Program-made: the position numbers and the translations under genes
Shown here: piece by piece, positions 52,047 through 61,829 of the stretch
How the letters are laid out: the number at the start of each line of letters is the position of its first letter
How positions within the stretch are numbered: the stretch's first letter is position 1
Notes under the pieces: model-generated
What the model was told of the DNA's origin: nothing
Databases searched by the model: none
The model's input: only the letters and a program-made list of their open reading frames with translations
Assembly: GCF_900155365.1 (NCBI RefSeq)
Contig: NZ_LT699742.1
Location: 17,633 to 81,632 of the forward strand
Reading direction: 5' to 3'
From: Collinsella bouchesdurhonensis
GTDB taxonomy: Bacteria; Actinomycetota; Coriobacteriia; Coriobacteriales; Coriobacteriaceae
DNA: 64,000 bases

Positions 52047-52709
52047 CTACTGTTCCACTGCAACATCGGCGTCGGAGGCAAGACGGTGCGCAATCGCATC
52101 GCAAGCAAGAGCACCCACAACGGTCTTGGCATCCTCAATCTTGCCATCCAAGACAGCGTCAATGAGCTCGGACAAAGGAACGAGGTCCACGTTGAGAAAC
52201 TCGTCCTCGTCAGGACAAGCCTCATCAAGCTCAAGATGCGTCGCCATGTAGATGCGAATCAGCTCGTCTGCAAAACCGGCAGACGAGGCAATCGTCGTGA
52301 GATAACGCATGCGGCCGGCGACAAAGCCAGTCTCCTCGCGCAATTCACGCTTGGCGCACTCAAGTGGGTCCTCACCCGGATCGAGCTTGCCAGCGGGAAT
52401 CTCGACCGTCACGCGATCGAGGGCCGTTCGATACTGGCGAACGAGCGCGATCTTGCCCGAATCGGTAAGAGCAACAACGGCGGCAGCGCCCGGATGGCGC
52501 ACGATATCACGACTGGTCCGGCGCCCATTGGGGAGCTCGACCTCCAGACGGTTCACATCGATGATACGGCCGTGCCATGCGCATTCCTCAGAAAGAATAT
52601 GCTCGTGCAGGGCGGCGTCGCGGGGGTCGTCATCGCCCAAAACAAGCGACTCCTCCTCAGGCTCCATCTCATCGACGATCGTCGCGTTATTCGAAATCTC
52701 TTCTGCCAT
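52047..52709 (-). CDS. NUDIX hydrolase, ADP-ribose pyrophosphatase type
   Basis: Hydrolyses a nucleoside diphosphate linked to another group, most likely ADP-ribose or ADP-sugars. The Nudix box is complete: GKLDPGEDPLECAKRELREETGF, with VTVEIPAGK before it and SSAGFADELIRIYMA after it, as in the ADPR pyrophosphatase branch. The N-terminal 30 residues are acidic and unlike the family. Start is uncertain: 52709 (GGGAGGG 13 nt upstream) or 52748, which would overlap the purD stop. Follows purD closely. Confidence 0.9.
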   Translation of the reverse strand: MAEEISNNATIVDEMEPEEESLVLGDDDPRDAALHEHILSEECAWHGRIIDVNRLEVELPNGRRTSRDIVRHPGAAAVVALTDSGKIALVRQYRTALDRVTVEIPAGKLDPGEDPLECAKRELREETGFVAGRMRYLTTIASSAGFADELIRIYMATHLELDEACPDEDEFLNVDLVPLSELIDAVLDGKIEDAKTVVGALACDAIAHRLASDADVAVEQ

Positions 52710-52735
52710 CGTATGCGTTTGCCCTCCCTGGCTGG

Positions 52736-54040
52736 TTATGCGTCCCATGCGCTGCGACCCTTAAGGGCGCGCAGGCCGATGTCATGACGAAGGGTCTTCC
52801 CCTCAAAATCGATCTTCTCGCAGGCGGCATACGCCAGGTTGCGGGCCTCTTCGAACGTAGCCCCCAGCGCGGTGACGTCAATCACACGACCGCCGTTGGT
52901 AAGAATCTGACCATCCTGCTCGCGCGTACCGGCATGATAGACGGTGACACCATCCAGAGCCTCTGCATCCTCGATGCCCGTGATGACCTTGCCCTTCTCG
53001 TACGATCCGGGGTAGCCGGCAGAGGTGAGCACAACCGAGACAGCCCAGTCATCGCGCCAAGAAAGCTCAACCTCATCCAAGCGCTGCTCGGCGCAGGCAA
53101 GCATCACATCGACCAGATCGTTTTGCAGACGGGGCAAAATAACCTGCGTCTCGGGATCGCCAAAGCGTGCGTTGAACTCCAAGACCTTGGGGCCAGCAGG
53201 GGTAAGCATAAAACCGCCATACAGGCAGCCACGGTAATCGATGCCCTCGCGATGAAGCTGCTCGACGGTCTGATGCATGATGGCAACCATGGTCTCATGC
53301 TCCTCGGGCGTCACGATGGGCACCGGGCTGTACACGCCCATGCCGCCCGTATTGGGACCGAGGTCGCCTTCAAGAGCACGCTTATGATCTTGAGACGTGG
53401 CCATGGGGCGCACCGTGATGCCATCGGTGAATGCCAGCAGCGAGCACTCGGGGCCGGTAAGCATCTCCTCGACAACCACAGTGTTGCCAGCATCGCCAAA
53501 GGCACCGGAGAAGCACTCATGCACGGCATCGAGAGCTTGCTCGAGCTCGGTGGCAACGATAACGCCCTTGCCCGCAGCAAGGCCATCAGCCTTAACCACC
53601 AGTGGAGCGCCCTGAGCGTTCACGTAGTCGAGGGCCGACTGCTCATCGGTAAAAGAGCCATAGGCGGCGGTGGGCACGCCGGCGCGCTCCATCAGCTGCT
53701 TGGAAAAAAGCTTGGAGCCCTCCATCTGCGCACCCTCGGCACCCGGGCCAAAGCACGGAATGCCCGCCTCGCGCACGGCATCGGCCACGCCCACAACAAG
53801 CGGAGCCTCGGGACCGATGACAACCATACCGCAGCCATGGTCTTTGGCAAACGCCGCGACGGCGGTGGGGTCGTTCTCGTCGAGAGAGATATTCTCGCCC
53901 TCCTGAGAGGTACCACCGTTACCCGGCGCGATGTAGAGTTTGCCGCAGCGGGGCGAAGCGGAAAGCTTCTTGGCGATTGCATGCTCGCGGCCGCCCGAAC
54001 CCAAAAGCAGGATGTCGATGGCCTGGGACTCTGCGTTCAT
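52736..54040 (-). CDS. purD: Phosphoribosylamine-glycine ligase (GAR synthetase)
   Basis: Second step of purine synthesis, joining glycine to phosphoribosylamine with ATP. The 434-residue ATP-grasp enzyme shows [16 protein letters not shown] at the N-terminus, [28 protein letters not shown], and [16 protein letters not shown], in family order. AGGAGG precedes the ATG. Lies between purA and the NUDIX gene on the same strand; a hairpin at 54096-54128 separates it from purA. Confidence 0.97.
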   Translation of the reverse strand: MNAESQAIDILLLGSGGREHAIAKKLSASPRCGKLYIAPGNGGTSQEGENISLDENDPTAVAAFAKDHGCGMVVIGPEAPLVVGVADAVREAGIPCFGPGAEGAQMEGSKLFSKQLMERAGVPTAAYGSFTDEQSALDYVNAQGAPLVVKADGLAAGKGVIVATELEQALDAVHECFSGAFGDAGNTVVVEEMLTGPECSLLAFTDGITVRPMATSQDHKRALEGDLGPNTGGMGVYSPVPIVTPEEHETMVAIMHQTVEQLHREGIDYRGCLYGGFMLTPAGPKVLEFNARFGDPETQVILPRLQNDLVDVMLACAEQRLDEVELSWRDDWAVSVVLTSAGYPGSYEKGKVITGIEDAEALDGVTVYHAGTREQDGQILTNGGRVIDVTALGATFEEARNLAYAACEKIDFEGKTLRHDIGLRALKGRSAWDA

Positions 54041-54095
54041 TGATCCTCCTTATTACCTGCCGCGCGCAGCGCAGCGATACTCACAAAAACGAATA

Positions 54096-54128
54096 TACCC
54101 CTCCGTGGGAATTATCCGCGGAGGGGTA
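54096..54128 (-). terminator. Hairpin between purA and purD
   Basis: TACCCCTCCG (54096-54105) pairs with CGGAGGGGTA (54119-54128), 10 bp; on the minus strand TATATTCGTTTTTG follows. A likely purA terminator, though the T-run is displaced. Confidence 0.6.
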
Positions 54129-54147
54129 GGAACCATACGCCTATGCG

Positions 54148-55473
<1,326 letters not shown>

Positions 55474-55505
55474 TCAAACGTTTCTATTATAGGCGCACGT
55501 CCGCG

Positions 55506-56873
55506 CTATTCCTCGGCATGCTCGTTAAGCTCATAAAACTTAGTGGAGGCAGCCAGGAAGACCAGGTCCACATCGCCAATAGGGCCCGAACGGTTCTTGG
55601 CGACGATAATTCGCGTGATGCCCTCGGGCGGACGGTCCTCGCGCCCGGCCTCCTGCTCGTTGCTCGAGCGGTCGAGGAACATGACGATGTCGGCGTCCTG
55701 CTCGATAGAGCCCGATTCACGAAGGTCGGAAAGCTGCGGACGCTTGCCGGTACGAGACTCGACGGCACGGGAGAGCTGCGAAAGCGAAATGACGGGAACG
55801 GCGAGCTCCTTGGCCATAATCTTAAGGGCGCGCGACATCTCGGAAACCTCGACGGTACGGCTCTCGGCGCGACGACCCGCAGGGGGACTCACCAGCTGCA
55901 GATAGTCGAGGATGATAATGGCCTTCTCCTTGTTATGAAGCATACGGCGCGCTTTGGCGCGGATCTCGGTTACCGTAATTCCCGGTGTGTCATCGATCAA
56001 AATATCAAGGCGGGAAAGGTCTTCTGCCGCCTGGCCGATATTCGCCCACTCCTGCGGAGAAATCTTACCCGTGCGGAAATTGGACATGCTGACCTGCGCA
56101 TGGGCGCAGATAAAGCGCTGGGCGATTTCCTTACCGCTCATCTCCAGGGAGAAGAACGCTACGGTATACCCTTCAGACGCAGCGTTGAGGGCCAGGTTAA
56201 GTGCGAACGAGGTCTTACCGACAGCAGGACGCGCGCCGATGATGACCAGTTGACCCTCGCGCAGGCCCATGAGCATCCGGTCAAGACTGGGGTAACCCGT
56301 GGGAACACCTGCAGCAACGCCGCCGGCCTCGCAGACCTCTTTCGCCTCGTTAAAGGCCTCGATCAAAAAGTCGTTCAGCGGTTTGTACGCATTTTTGACC
56401 TCGCGGTCGGTCACGGACAGCAACATGCTCTCTGCGCGCTCGACAACCTCTTTGGTATCGGTCGGAGCGTTATAGGCAAGCTGATTGATCTGATTGGTAG
56501 CGCCGATGATCTCGCGCAGCATGGCATCACGGCGAACAATGGAAGCATGGTGCTGCCAGTTCACGAGCGACAGCGTCTGACCCATGAGCTCAAGAATATA
56601 GGCCTCGCCGCCTACTTCTTGCAGCTTGTTCTCGGAATTGAGGTAATCGATAAGCGTGATCGAGTCGATGGGCATGCTGCGATCGTACATATCGTGCATG
56701 GTCTCGAACAGTGACTTGTTCATTGGACGATAAAAATCGTCGGGGAGAAGCTCGGTAAGCGCCTCCTCCACAACCTCACTGGAGAGAAGCATAGCCGAGA
56801 GCACGTTTGCCTCTGCGTCCGGGTTATTGGGAAGGCCCTGATGCGTCCCGCGCTCGGCAAGAGACAGGTCCAT
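55506..56873 (-). CDS. dnaB: Replicative DNA helicase
   Basis: Hexameric helicase that unwinds DNA at the replication fork. The 455-residue protein has the N-terminal primase-interacting domain (NPDAEANVLSAMLLSSEVV), Walker A GARPAVGKTSFALN, Walker B IIILDYLQLV and the late SQLSRAVESRTGKRPQLSDLRESGSIEQDAD block with the arginine finger region. No intein is seen. Start 56873 follows AAAGGAG 5 nt upstream; a GTG lies two codons further up. Downstream of an unusual AT-rich repeat region. Confidence 0.98.
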   Translation of the reverse strand: MDLSLAERGTHQGLPNNPDAEANVLSAMLLSSEVVEEALTELLPDDFYRPMNKSLFETMHDMYDRSMPIDSITLIDYLNSENKLQEVGGEAYILELMGQTLSLVNWQHHASIVRRDAMLREIIGATNQINQLAYNAPTDTKEVVERAESMLLSVTDREVKNAYKPLNDFLIEAFNEAKEVCEAGGVAAGVPTGYPSLDRMLMGLREGQLVIIGARPAVGKTSFALNLALNAASEGYTVAFFSLEMSGKEIAQRFICAHAQVSMSNFRTGKISPQEWANIGQAAEDLSRLDILIDDTPGITVTEIRAKARRMLHNKEKAIIILDYLQLVSPPAGRRAESRTVEVSEMSRALKIMAKELAVPVISLSQLSRAVESRTGKRPQLSDLRESGSIEQDADIVMFLDRSSNEQEAGREDRPPEGITRIIVAKNRSGPIGDVDLVFLAASTKFYELNEHAEE

Positions 56874-57384
56874 GCGCACTCCTTTTTCTCATGTTGCTTA
56901 ACGTATCAATAGTACGGCACGGCGGGCGCGTTTCACGGCTCCCATGGTTTAAACATGCCTATACGTTTTATGTACAAGCAACGTACAAGTTTCAAGTTCA
57001 ACTTGAAGGCACGTCTTTGACCTGCGGTAATAGCGGTTATCAACGTTTTCAACAATTATTACCTGCGCTTTTACTGAGTTTTCAACAATAAAGCTCTGAC
57101 CTGCGTTTATTCATTTTTTACCAGCGATTTACCGGAACTTTATCGTTTTTGATTTGCTGGTTTTATTATTTTAGCAGGTAGAGATAGCTGTTTATACAAT
57201 GCGCAGGTAGATGCCTTGCATTCCCTTGATACAAGAATGGAAATGCCGCATTCGTTCCTACTGGTCTACTCCAGCTTTTCAACAGCAGGTCAAGTGCATT
57301 GTTGTGGATTTCTCCCATATCACAGCAATGCGCGCCGTGAAACTCAAAAAAACGAAGCGTTGCTGCCTAAAAGGATCTCGACAT
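56874..57384. other. AT-rich repeat island upstream of dnaB
   Basis: About 510 bp, much richer in A+T than its neighbours. ACCTGCG occurs at 57020, 57061 and 57099 with a variant at 57120; the reverse form (CGCAGGT or AGCAGGT) at 57173, 57202 and 57284. TTTTCAACA occurs at 57046, 57079 and 57276, and TTATCAACG at 57038. No gene is supported. It must include the dnaB promoter; the repeats are unexplained. Confidence 0.6.
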
Positions 57385-57419
57385 AAAAAAGGCTTGGAGC
57401 CCAAAACGCGCTCCAAGCC
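57385..57419 (-). terminator. Rho-independent terminator after rplI
   Basis: GGCTTGGAGC (57391-57400) pairs with GCTCCAAGCC (57410-57419), 10 bp; on the minus strand TTTTTT follows. It ends the rpsF-ssb-rpsR-DUF2232-rplI unit. Confidence 0.93.
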
Positions 57420-57451
57420 TTCATGCCATGCGACATATGCAGCGAGTAGAG

Positions 57452-57988
57452 TTACTCGGCAGCAGCCTCGGTCTCGACCTCGGCGACAGCCTCCTCGGCG
57501 GTCTCCTCAGCAGCGGCCTCAGGCTCCTCGACAGCCTCCTCGGCGGTAACGCCAACGAGAACGGTCACGGTAGCGCGAATCTCGCGATACAGCGCCACGG
57601 GAACCTCATGGGCACCGGCAACCTTGATAGGCTTGCCAAGCTCGACGCGCTTACGGTCGACCTCAACACCGAGGTCGGCCTTGATCGCGTCAGCGACCAT
57701 GGAGGCAGTAACGGAGCCAAACAGCACGCCCTCGTCGCCGACCTTGGCGTCGACGGTAACGGACTTGCCATCGATGGACTCCTTGAGCGCGTTGGCGTCG
57801 GCAATGCGGACGGCCTCGCGCTTCTCAATGTTGTTGCGACGCTCCTCGAGCTGCTTCAAATTGCCCTTGGTTGCCGCAACGGCGAGCTTCTTAGGGAACA
57901 GGTAGTTCTCGGCGTAACCCTGAGCGACGTCTACGACGTCACCCTCGCCACCCTTGCCCTTGATCTCACCCAAGAGAATGACTTTCAT
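57452..57988 (-). CDS. rplI: 50S ribosomal protein bL9 with acidic tail
   Basis: Large-subunit ribosomal protein. MKVILLGEIKGKGGEGDVVDVAQGYAENYLFPKKLA is the conserved N-terminal domain; the long helix and C-terminal domain follow. At 178 residues it exceeds the usual ~150 because of a C-terminal Glu/Ala tail (about residues 148-178), possibly a lineage trait. Last gene of the ribosomal/ssb unit, with a terminator 30 bp behind it. Confidence 0.97.
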   Translation of the reverse strand: MKVILLGEIKGKGGEGDVVDVAQGYAENYLFPKKLAVAATKGNLKQLEERRNNIEKREAVRIADANALKESIDGKSVTVDAKVGDEGVLFGSVTASMVADAIKADLGVEVDRKRVELGKPIKVAGAHEVPVALYREIRATVTVLVGVTAEEAVEEPEAAAEETAEEAVAEVETEAAAE

Positions 57989-58033
57989 GAGATCTCCTTG
58001 CGGAAATGCACCACTTACGCGGTGCGCAAACGT

Positions 58034-59020
58034 TTATTGTTTTGCCTTCTCCACTCGAGCTTGCTCCCGCGCAAGACCGCGGAAGTTCGCCCAGATGTCG
58101 ATAAGGCCGACGATGCACATTGCGAAGAACATCGCCTCGAGCCAAACGGTCAAAAACGTGGTCACGAACCTGGTTAAGCAACCCATGTGGCGCTTCGCTT
58201 CGAGCGCAGAAACCACGCCAAAGCCCTGAAGCGCAAAGACAACACGCAGGCTTGCCAGCGCAGACGCACATACCGTGCGCAGCAGCTGTGGCTGTGGGAT
58301 GTCTGCAAAGGACGCCCCAAGTCCCAGGATGCAAAGAGCCAATACGCCGACGCACCACATGGGCGCATCGAAATTGGCAATTTGCGGCATGCGGCGAATG
58401 CCCGTGCAGCGCACAGACATCGTATACGATCCAATACCCGCAACCAGCGCGTCAAACATAGCCGATGCCACATAGACAAACGGCCAGATAACCCGAAGGA
58501 GCGGCATGACTTGCGAAACAAGCAAGTCGCCTTGGATATCGGACCCCACCGCAGAGCGAACGGCCTCTTGGAGCAACGCGACGAAGGACTTCGAAAGCGA
58601 CATGCCCGACATCGAAGCGATGGTCGCGTCAATGCCAAGCGAAAGCAGCGAAGCCACAACGATCACGATGCACACCGCGGTTACGTTCGCCCGTCCGCGC
58701 CACATGCACCATGAGATGCCTGCAGCACAGACAAACACGGGAACAAGCGAAAGGGCAAATATGAAATCCCAAGCGCATGCAGCCGCAAAAACCAGCACGC
58801 ATACGCCAAGACCCGCACAAAGGCCCTTGCCCTTCTTTGCCTCCAGAAGCTCGCGCATACCGTAGGCAAGAAGAAACACTCCCAAATAAGGGAGATACGA
58901 ACTCAACGCAGCGCCCAATGCCGTCCAAAGCAAGCCCTGAAGCAGCACAGCGGGCCGCACCGGAGGTTTAGGCCCGGCCGGCACGATTTGGCGCTGGGGT
59001 TCGTCGTTCCCGTTGATCAT
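58034..59020 (-). CDS. DUF2232 (YybS-like) membrane protein
   Basis: A 328-residue multi-span membrane protein. A polar N-terminus of about 22 residues precedes eight or so hydrophobic segments. Its place between rpsR and rplI, the typical position of yybS, and the general pattern of spans support the DUF2232 family; individual motifs are weak. Function unknown. It keeps same-strand spacing of 26 bp after rpsR and 45 bp before rplI. Confidence 0.78.
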   Translation of the reverse strand: MINGNDEPQRQIVPAGPKPPVRPAVLLQGLLWTALGAALSSYLPYLGVFLLAYGMRELLEAKKGKGLCAGLGVCVLVFAAACAWDFIFALSLVPVFVCAAGISWCMWRGRANVTAVCIVIVVASLLSLGIDATIASMSGMSLSKSFVALLQEAVRSAVGSDIQGDLLVSQVMPLLRVIWPFVYVASAMFDALVAGIGSYTMSVRCTGIRRMPQIANFDAPMWCVGVLALCILGLGASFADIPQPQLLRTVCASALASLRVVFALQGFGVVSALEAKRHMGCLTRFVTTFLTVWLEAMFFAMCIVGLIDIWANFRGLAREQARVEKAKQ

Positions 59021-59046
59021 CGTTAAAACCTAAAGGCTCAGGGTAC

Positions 59047-59313
59047 CTAGCCGCGGTTGCGCTCGCCGCGGGAAGAAACCACGGGAACGGCGTAGGGCAG
59101 GAGAGCCATCTCGCGGGCGCGTTTGATTGCGTTCGCGATGTCGTGCTGATGCTGCGTGCAAGCGCCAGTGACGCGACGGGGCTTGATCTTGCCACGATCG
59201 GTCATGTACTTACGGAGAAGCTGAGTATCCTTATAGTCGATATACTCGGTGTTCTCCTTGCAGAACTGGCAGTACTTACGACGCGGCTGACGTGCAGAAT
59301 AATCATTAGCCAT
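59047..59313 (-). CDS. rpsR: 30S ribosomal protein bS18
   Basis: Small-subunit protein that pairs with bS6 on 16S rRNA. The 88-residue sequence has [38 protein letters not shown], including a CxxC plus a later Cys (GACTQHQH) as in zinc-binding C+ forms of bS18. A+T-rich SD region lies upstream. Usual order rpsF-ssb-rpsR. Confidence 0.98.
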   Translation of the reverse strand: MANDYSARQPRRKYCQFCKENTEYIDYKDTQLLRKYMTDRGKIKPRRVTGACTQHQHDIANAIKRAREMALLPYAVPVVSSRGERNRG

Positions 59314-59396
59314 GTCAAAAATACCTTTCGATACAACGCCAGGCTATTCAAGCCGGCGCCATCACCTAACTGGTGACATCCGCAGGTTATACAACC

Positions 59397-59870
59397 TTAA
59401 AACGGAATGTCCTCATCGTAGACGTCGACCACGGGCGGCGCCTGCACAGGGGCAGGAGCTGCTTGCGGTGCCGGTGCGGGGGCATAGCCGCCGCCATAGG
59501 AGTTACCGCCGTTCTGGCTGTAACCACCCTGGCCGCCCTGGCTGCCGCGGCTCATAAACTCGATTTCATCGACGATGACCTCGAGCTTGCTGCGGCGCTG
59601 GCCGTCGCGCTCCCAAGAGCTGTAACGGAGCTTGCCTTCGATCGCAACCTTCGTCCCCTTGGAGAGATAGCGGCTCACGGCCTCGGCACGGGTGCCGAAC
59701 ATCGTGCAGTCCACAAAGTTGGGGTAATCCTCCCAGTCGCCCGTCTGCGGGTTCTTGCGACGGTCGTTGACGGCAACGCCAAACGAAAGCACTTGCGTGC
59801 CGCCGGCGGTTGCGCGCAACTCGGGGTCGCGCGTGAGGTTACCGGAAATGTTCACTCGATTGATGCTCAT
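59397..59870 (-). CDS. ssb: Single-stranded DNA-binding protein
   Basis: Coats single-stranded DNA in replication and repair and recruits partners through its tip. The 157-residue protein has an OB fold (VNISGNLTRDPELRATAGGTQVLSFGVAVN), the TMFGTRAEAVSRYLSKGTKVAIEGKLRY block, a Gly/Gln/Pro-rich linker and the partner-binding tip DEDIPF. Between rpsF and rpsR, the standard cluster. Confidence 0.98.
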   Translation of the reverse strand: MSINRVNISGNLTRDPELRATAGGTQVLSFGVAVNDRRKNPQTGDWEDYPNFVDCTMFGTRAEAVSRYLSKGTKVAIEGKLRYSSWERDGQRRSKLEVIVDEIEFMSRGSQGGQGGYSQNGGNSYGGGYAPAPAPQAAPAPVQAPPVVDVYDEDIPF

Positions 59871-59932
59871 GCTAACTCACTACCTCTCGGGTGCGGTCGA
59901 CTCGATGGCCGGCCGCGCTTCATGTCGGATTT

Positions 59933-60226
59933 CTACTCCTGGTCGTCGCGACGGACGATCATGTGACGGATCACGGCGTCGGTGATGCGCATAACGCGGT
60001 CGAGCTCGGCGATCTGAGTAGGATCTGCATGGAACTTGATGAGGGTGTAGTCACCTTCGGTGAGGTCGTTGATCTCGTAGGCGAGCTTGCGCTTGCCCCA
60101 CTCGTCAACGTTGTCGACCTTGCCATTACCCTCGGCGATCGTGGTATCGATGCGCTTCATGACAGCGAGACGAGTCTCGGCGTCGAGAGTGGGGTCGACG
60201 AAGAACAGCAGTTCATAAGCCTTCAT
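59933..60226 (-). CDS. rpsF: 30S ribosomal protein bS6
   Basis: Small-subunit ribosomal protein, 97 residues, partner of bS18. MKAYELLFFVDPTLDAETR and GKRKLAYEINDLTEGDYTLIKFHADP are the conserved strands. Start 60226 is set by GAGGAGGTGACC. First gene of the unit; the bS6-bS18 pair represses its own operon in many bacteria through a leader hairpin, and a strong hairpin lies 149 bp upstream here. Confidence 0.98.
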   Translation of the reverse strand: MKAYELLFFVDPTLDAETRLAVMKRIDTTIAEGNGKVDNVDEWGKRKLAYEINDLTEGDYTLIKFHADPTQIAELDRVMRITDAVIRHMIVRRDDQE

Positions 60227-60681
60227 TTGGTCACCTCCTCTGGGCATAAGGCTCCGGGTCGTGAAGGTGCGCCCGGGGCAGGAAAAGACTTGATTATGCT
60301 AGATCATCTTCTGCACATGCGCATCTTCGCAGCTAGAACCTCATGAGCTCTACATAACCGCGTTATACGAACGCCTCCCGAAGGACAGCCTGGAACAGCC
60401 TTCTTGCCCTTTATGCTGCCTTCGGGAGAGCTTGGGCAAAGCATGCCATGGCCATATGCGCCCCTTCAAACAGATATGGCAAAAAATCGACCATTTTATT
60501 CCGTAGGCTCTCACCCAAAATCAAACAATCCCAGGTCAAGACTGTAGACATGCAGCTCCTTACACATAAAGGTTCCGAAAGCCTTGGCTCATATTTCTTA
60601 AAAAGCACTCAAGGACTTTTGATATGTCGGGTTCAACACCGTATTACACTGTTTGTCAATCACTCAACGTAAGGAGATTCC
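60227..60681. other. Divergent gap rpsF - thioesterase
   Basis: Holds the leader hairpin at 60375-60428 (below). AT-rich sequence at 60480-60660 should contain promoters for both directions; none could be fixed. No gene is supported. Confidence 0.4.
60375..60428 (-). ncRNA. Candidate structured leader of the rpsF operon
   Basis: CTCCCGAAGG plus CAGC (60375-60389, one bulged A) pairs with GCTGCCTTCGGGAG (60415-60428): 14 bp with a 25-nt apical region. Minus-strand RNA would place it in the rpsF 5' leader. bS6:bS18-binding leaders are known in many bacteria; whether this has the required CCG elements is untested. Confidence 0.45.
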
Positions 60682-61215
60682 ATGCAACCGGACACCGACG
60701 CCTCATCCGCATGCTCTTGCAACGACGCCTGCGAATGTAAGAACCAAAATATCTCTTCCATGTGCCTTGTCTGCGGCAAGGACAATCCTTTCTCCCTCCA
60801 CGCTCAAATTGTGGAGCACCCCGAGCAAGATGAAGTTGTGTGCTATTTCACACCGCAAGAGATACATCAAAGCTACCCCGACCGCGTGCACGGAGGAATC
60901 TCGGCGGCGGTACTTGACGAGGTGATCGGACGTGCTGTTCAGATGAAACACCCCGATATCTGGGGCGTCACCATTTCCCTTTCCCTTAAGTATCGCAGGC
61001 CACTTCCCTATGGAACACTCCTGGAATGCCATGGTCGCTGCACTAAAATCACGCGCCGCACGTTTGAGGGAGAAGGCGAAATCCTAACGCCCGACGGCAA
61101 GGTAGCCGTCCAGGCCACAGGAACGTACGCCATCTGCCCGCCCGACGCCATGACCGGCGAGGGAAATCTTGACGATATGTGGTTTGAAGACGATCGCCCC
61201 GTCGAAGGCCTTTAA
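60682..61215 (+). CDS. Hotdog-fold thioesterase (PaaI-like)
   Basis: Probably hydrolyses acyl-CoA thioesters. The 177-residue protein has a Cys-rich N-terminal stretch (SACSCNDACECKNQNISSMCLVCGKDNP) that could bind metal, then the hotdog core with VHGGISAAVLDEVIGRAV (catalytic loop) and SLSLKYRRPLPYGTLLECHGRC. AAGGAG stands 7 nt upstream of the ATG. The Cys-x-Cys-rich head resembles that of other thioesterases beginning CFVCG. Stand-alone gene, divergent from rpsF. Confidence 0.88.
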   Translation: MQPDTDASSACSCNDACECKNQNISSMCLVCGKDNPFSLHAQIVEHPEQDEVVCYFTPQEIHQSYPDRVHGGISAAVLDEVIGRAVQMKHPDIWGVTISLSLKYRRPLPYGTLLECHGRCTKITRRTFEGEGEILTPDGKVAVQATGTYAICPPDAMTGEGNLDDMWFEDDRPVEGL

Positions 61216-61235
61216 CGCAACGGGAACACAAACAA

Positions 61236-61345
61236 ACTGACGGAGGAGGGACGTCCCCGGCACTTCGCGCCGGGGACGCTGCGGCGCAAACGCTCACGCG
61301 TTTGCCCAGCTCCGCACCTCTACGGGTTCGAACCCCTCCTCCTGC
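61236..61345. repeat. tRNA-Ser 3'-end-derived inverted structure enclosing two hairpins
   Basis: GGAGGAGGG (61242-61250) pairs with CCCTCCTCC (61334-61342). Inside are a 10-bp hairpin (61252-61278) and an 8-bp hairpin (61286-61305). The right end GGGTTCGAACCCCTCCTCCT differs by one base from the 3' part of the tRNA-Ser(CGA) gene but lies on the other strand. Not a functional tRNA: no valid anticodon arm or T stem. Confidence 0.6.
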
Positions 61346-61370
61346 TTTTGTACGGGGCGGGCCCGATAAC

Positions 61371-61395
61371 AAAAAAGCTTCCATCGCTGGAAGCT
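61371..61395 (-). terminator. Terminator after tRNA-Ser(CGA)
   Basis: AGCTTCCA (61395-61388 complement) and TGGAAGCT form an 8-bp stem with GCGA loop, followed by TTTTTT on the minus strand. Confidence 0.9.
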
Positions 61396-61407
61396 CGAAA
61401 TTCAAAC

Positions 61408-61498
61408 TGGCGGAGGAGGAGGGATTCGAACCCTCGTGACCTTATACAGGCCAAACGGTTTTCGAGACCGCCGCATTCAACCACTCTGCCACCCCTCC
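61408..61498 (-). tRNA. tRNA-Ser (anticodon CGA)
   Basis: 91 nt including an encoded CCA. Acceptor GGAGGGG pairs with CTCCTCC (one G-U); anticodon arm GCGGT-CTCGAAA-ACCGT gives CGA, reading UCG; a long variable arm (TTGGCCTGTATAAGGTCAC) is typical of serine tRNA; the T arm is GAGGG-TTCGAAT-CCCTC. Confidence 0.97.
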
Positions 61499-61509
61499 GC
61501 GTGGGGTAG

Positions 61510-61539
61510 AAAACAGGGCGCGTCATGAGACACGCCCTG
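61510..61539 (-). terminator. Terminator-like hairpin between the tRNA-Ser genes
   Basis: CAGGGCGTG (minus strand, 61539-61531) pairs with CGCGCCCTG (61522-61514), 9 bp with one G-U, followed by TTTTCT. Confidence 0.75.
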
Positions 61540-61548
61540 AGTGAAATC

Positions 61549-61639
61549 TGGCGGAGAGTCGGGGATTTGAACCCCGGAGACGCTTTTGACGCCTACACGA
61601 TTTCCAATCGTGCTCCTTCGGCCGCTCGGACAACTCTCC
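61549..61639 (-). tRNA. tRNA-Ser (anticodon GGA)
   Basis: 91 nt including an encoded CCA. Acceptor GGAGAGT pairs with ACTCTCC; anticodon arm CACGA-TTGGAAA-TCGTG gives GGA, reading UCC and UCU; long serine-type variable arm; T arm CGGGG-TTTGAAT-CCCCG. Confidence 0.97.
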
Positions 61640-61829
61640 GTTAAGTGCATAGGCAATTCTACCGGAATATCCGAAACATGCAACCGAGAATCTTCCAAAA
61701 TTTTAAACCGTCAATCGAAGAAGCGTTTTAACGCCCATTCTCGACGTGTAAGATAGGGCGCGAACGCGCATGCGAAACTCGCCGCGCCCATCGCATGCGT
61801 CACCAATTGTCTATCCCCCTGGAGTGCCT

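Noticed and set aside
56940..57310. Chromosomal origin oriC
   Set aside because: Suggestive repeats and A+T content, but no dnaA/dnaN nearby, no consensus TTATCCACA boxes and no skew data, so it is listed only as an unexplained island.
60411..60608. 65-codon minus-strand ORF upstream of rpsF
   Set aside because: No Shine-Dalgarno, no family, and it overlaps the structured leader.
61242..61342. Possible tRNA-Sec or other tRNA
   Set aside because: The acceptor-like helix and TTCGAAC loop exist, but the T stem has only 3 pairs, the D-like arm is a 10-bp hairpin and there is no 7-nt anticodon loop.
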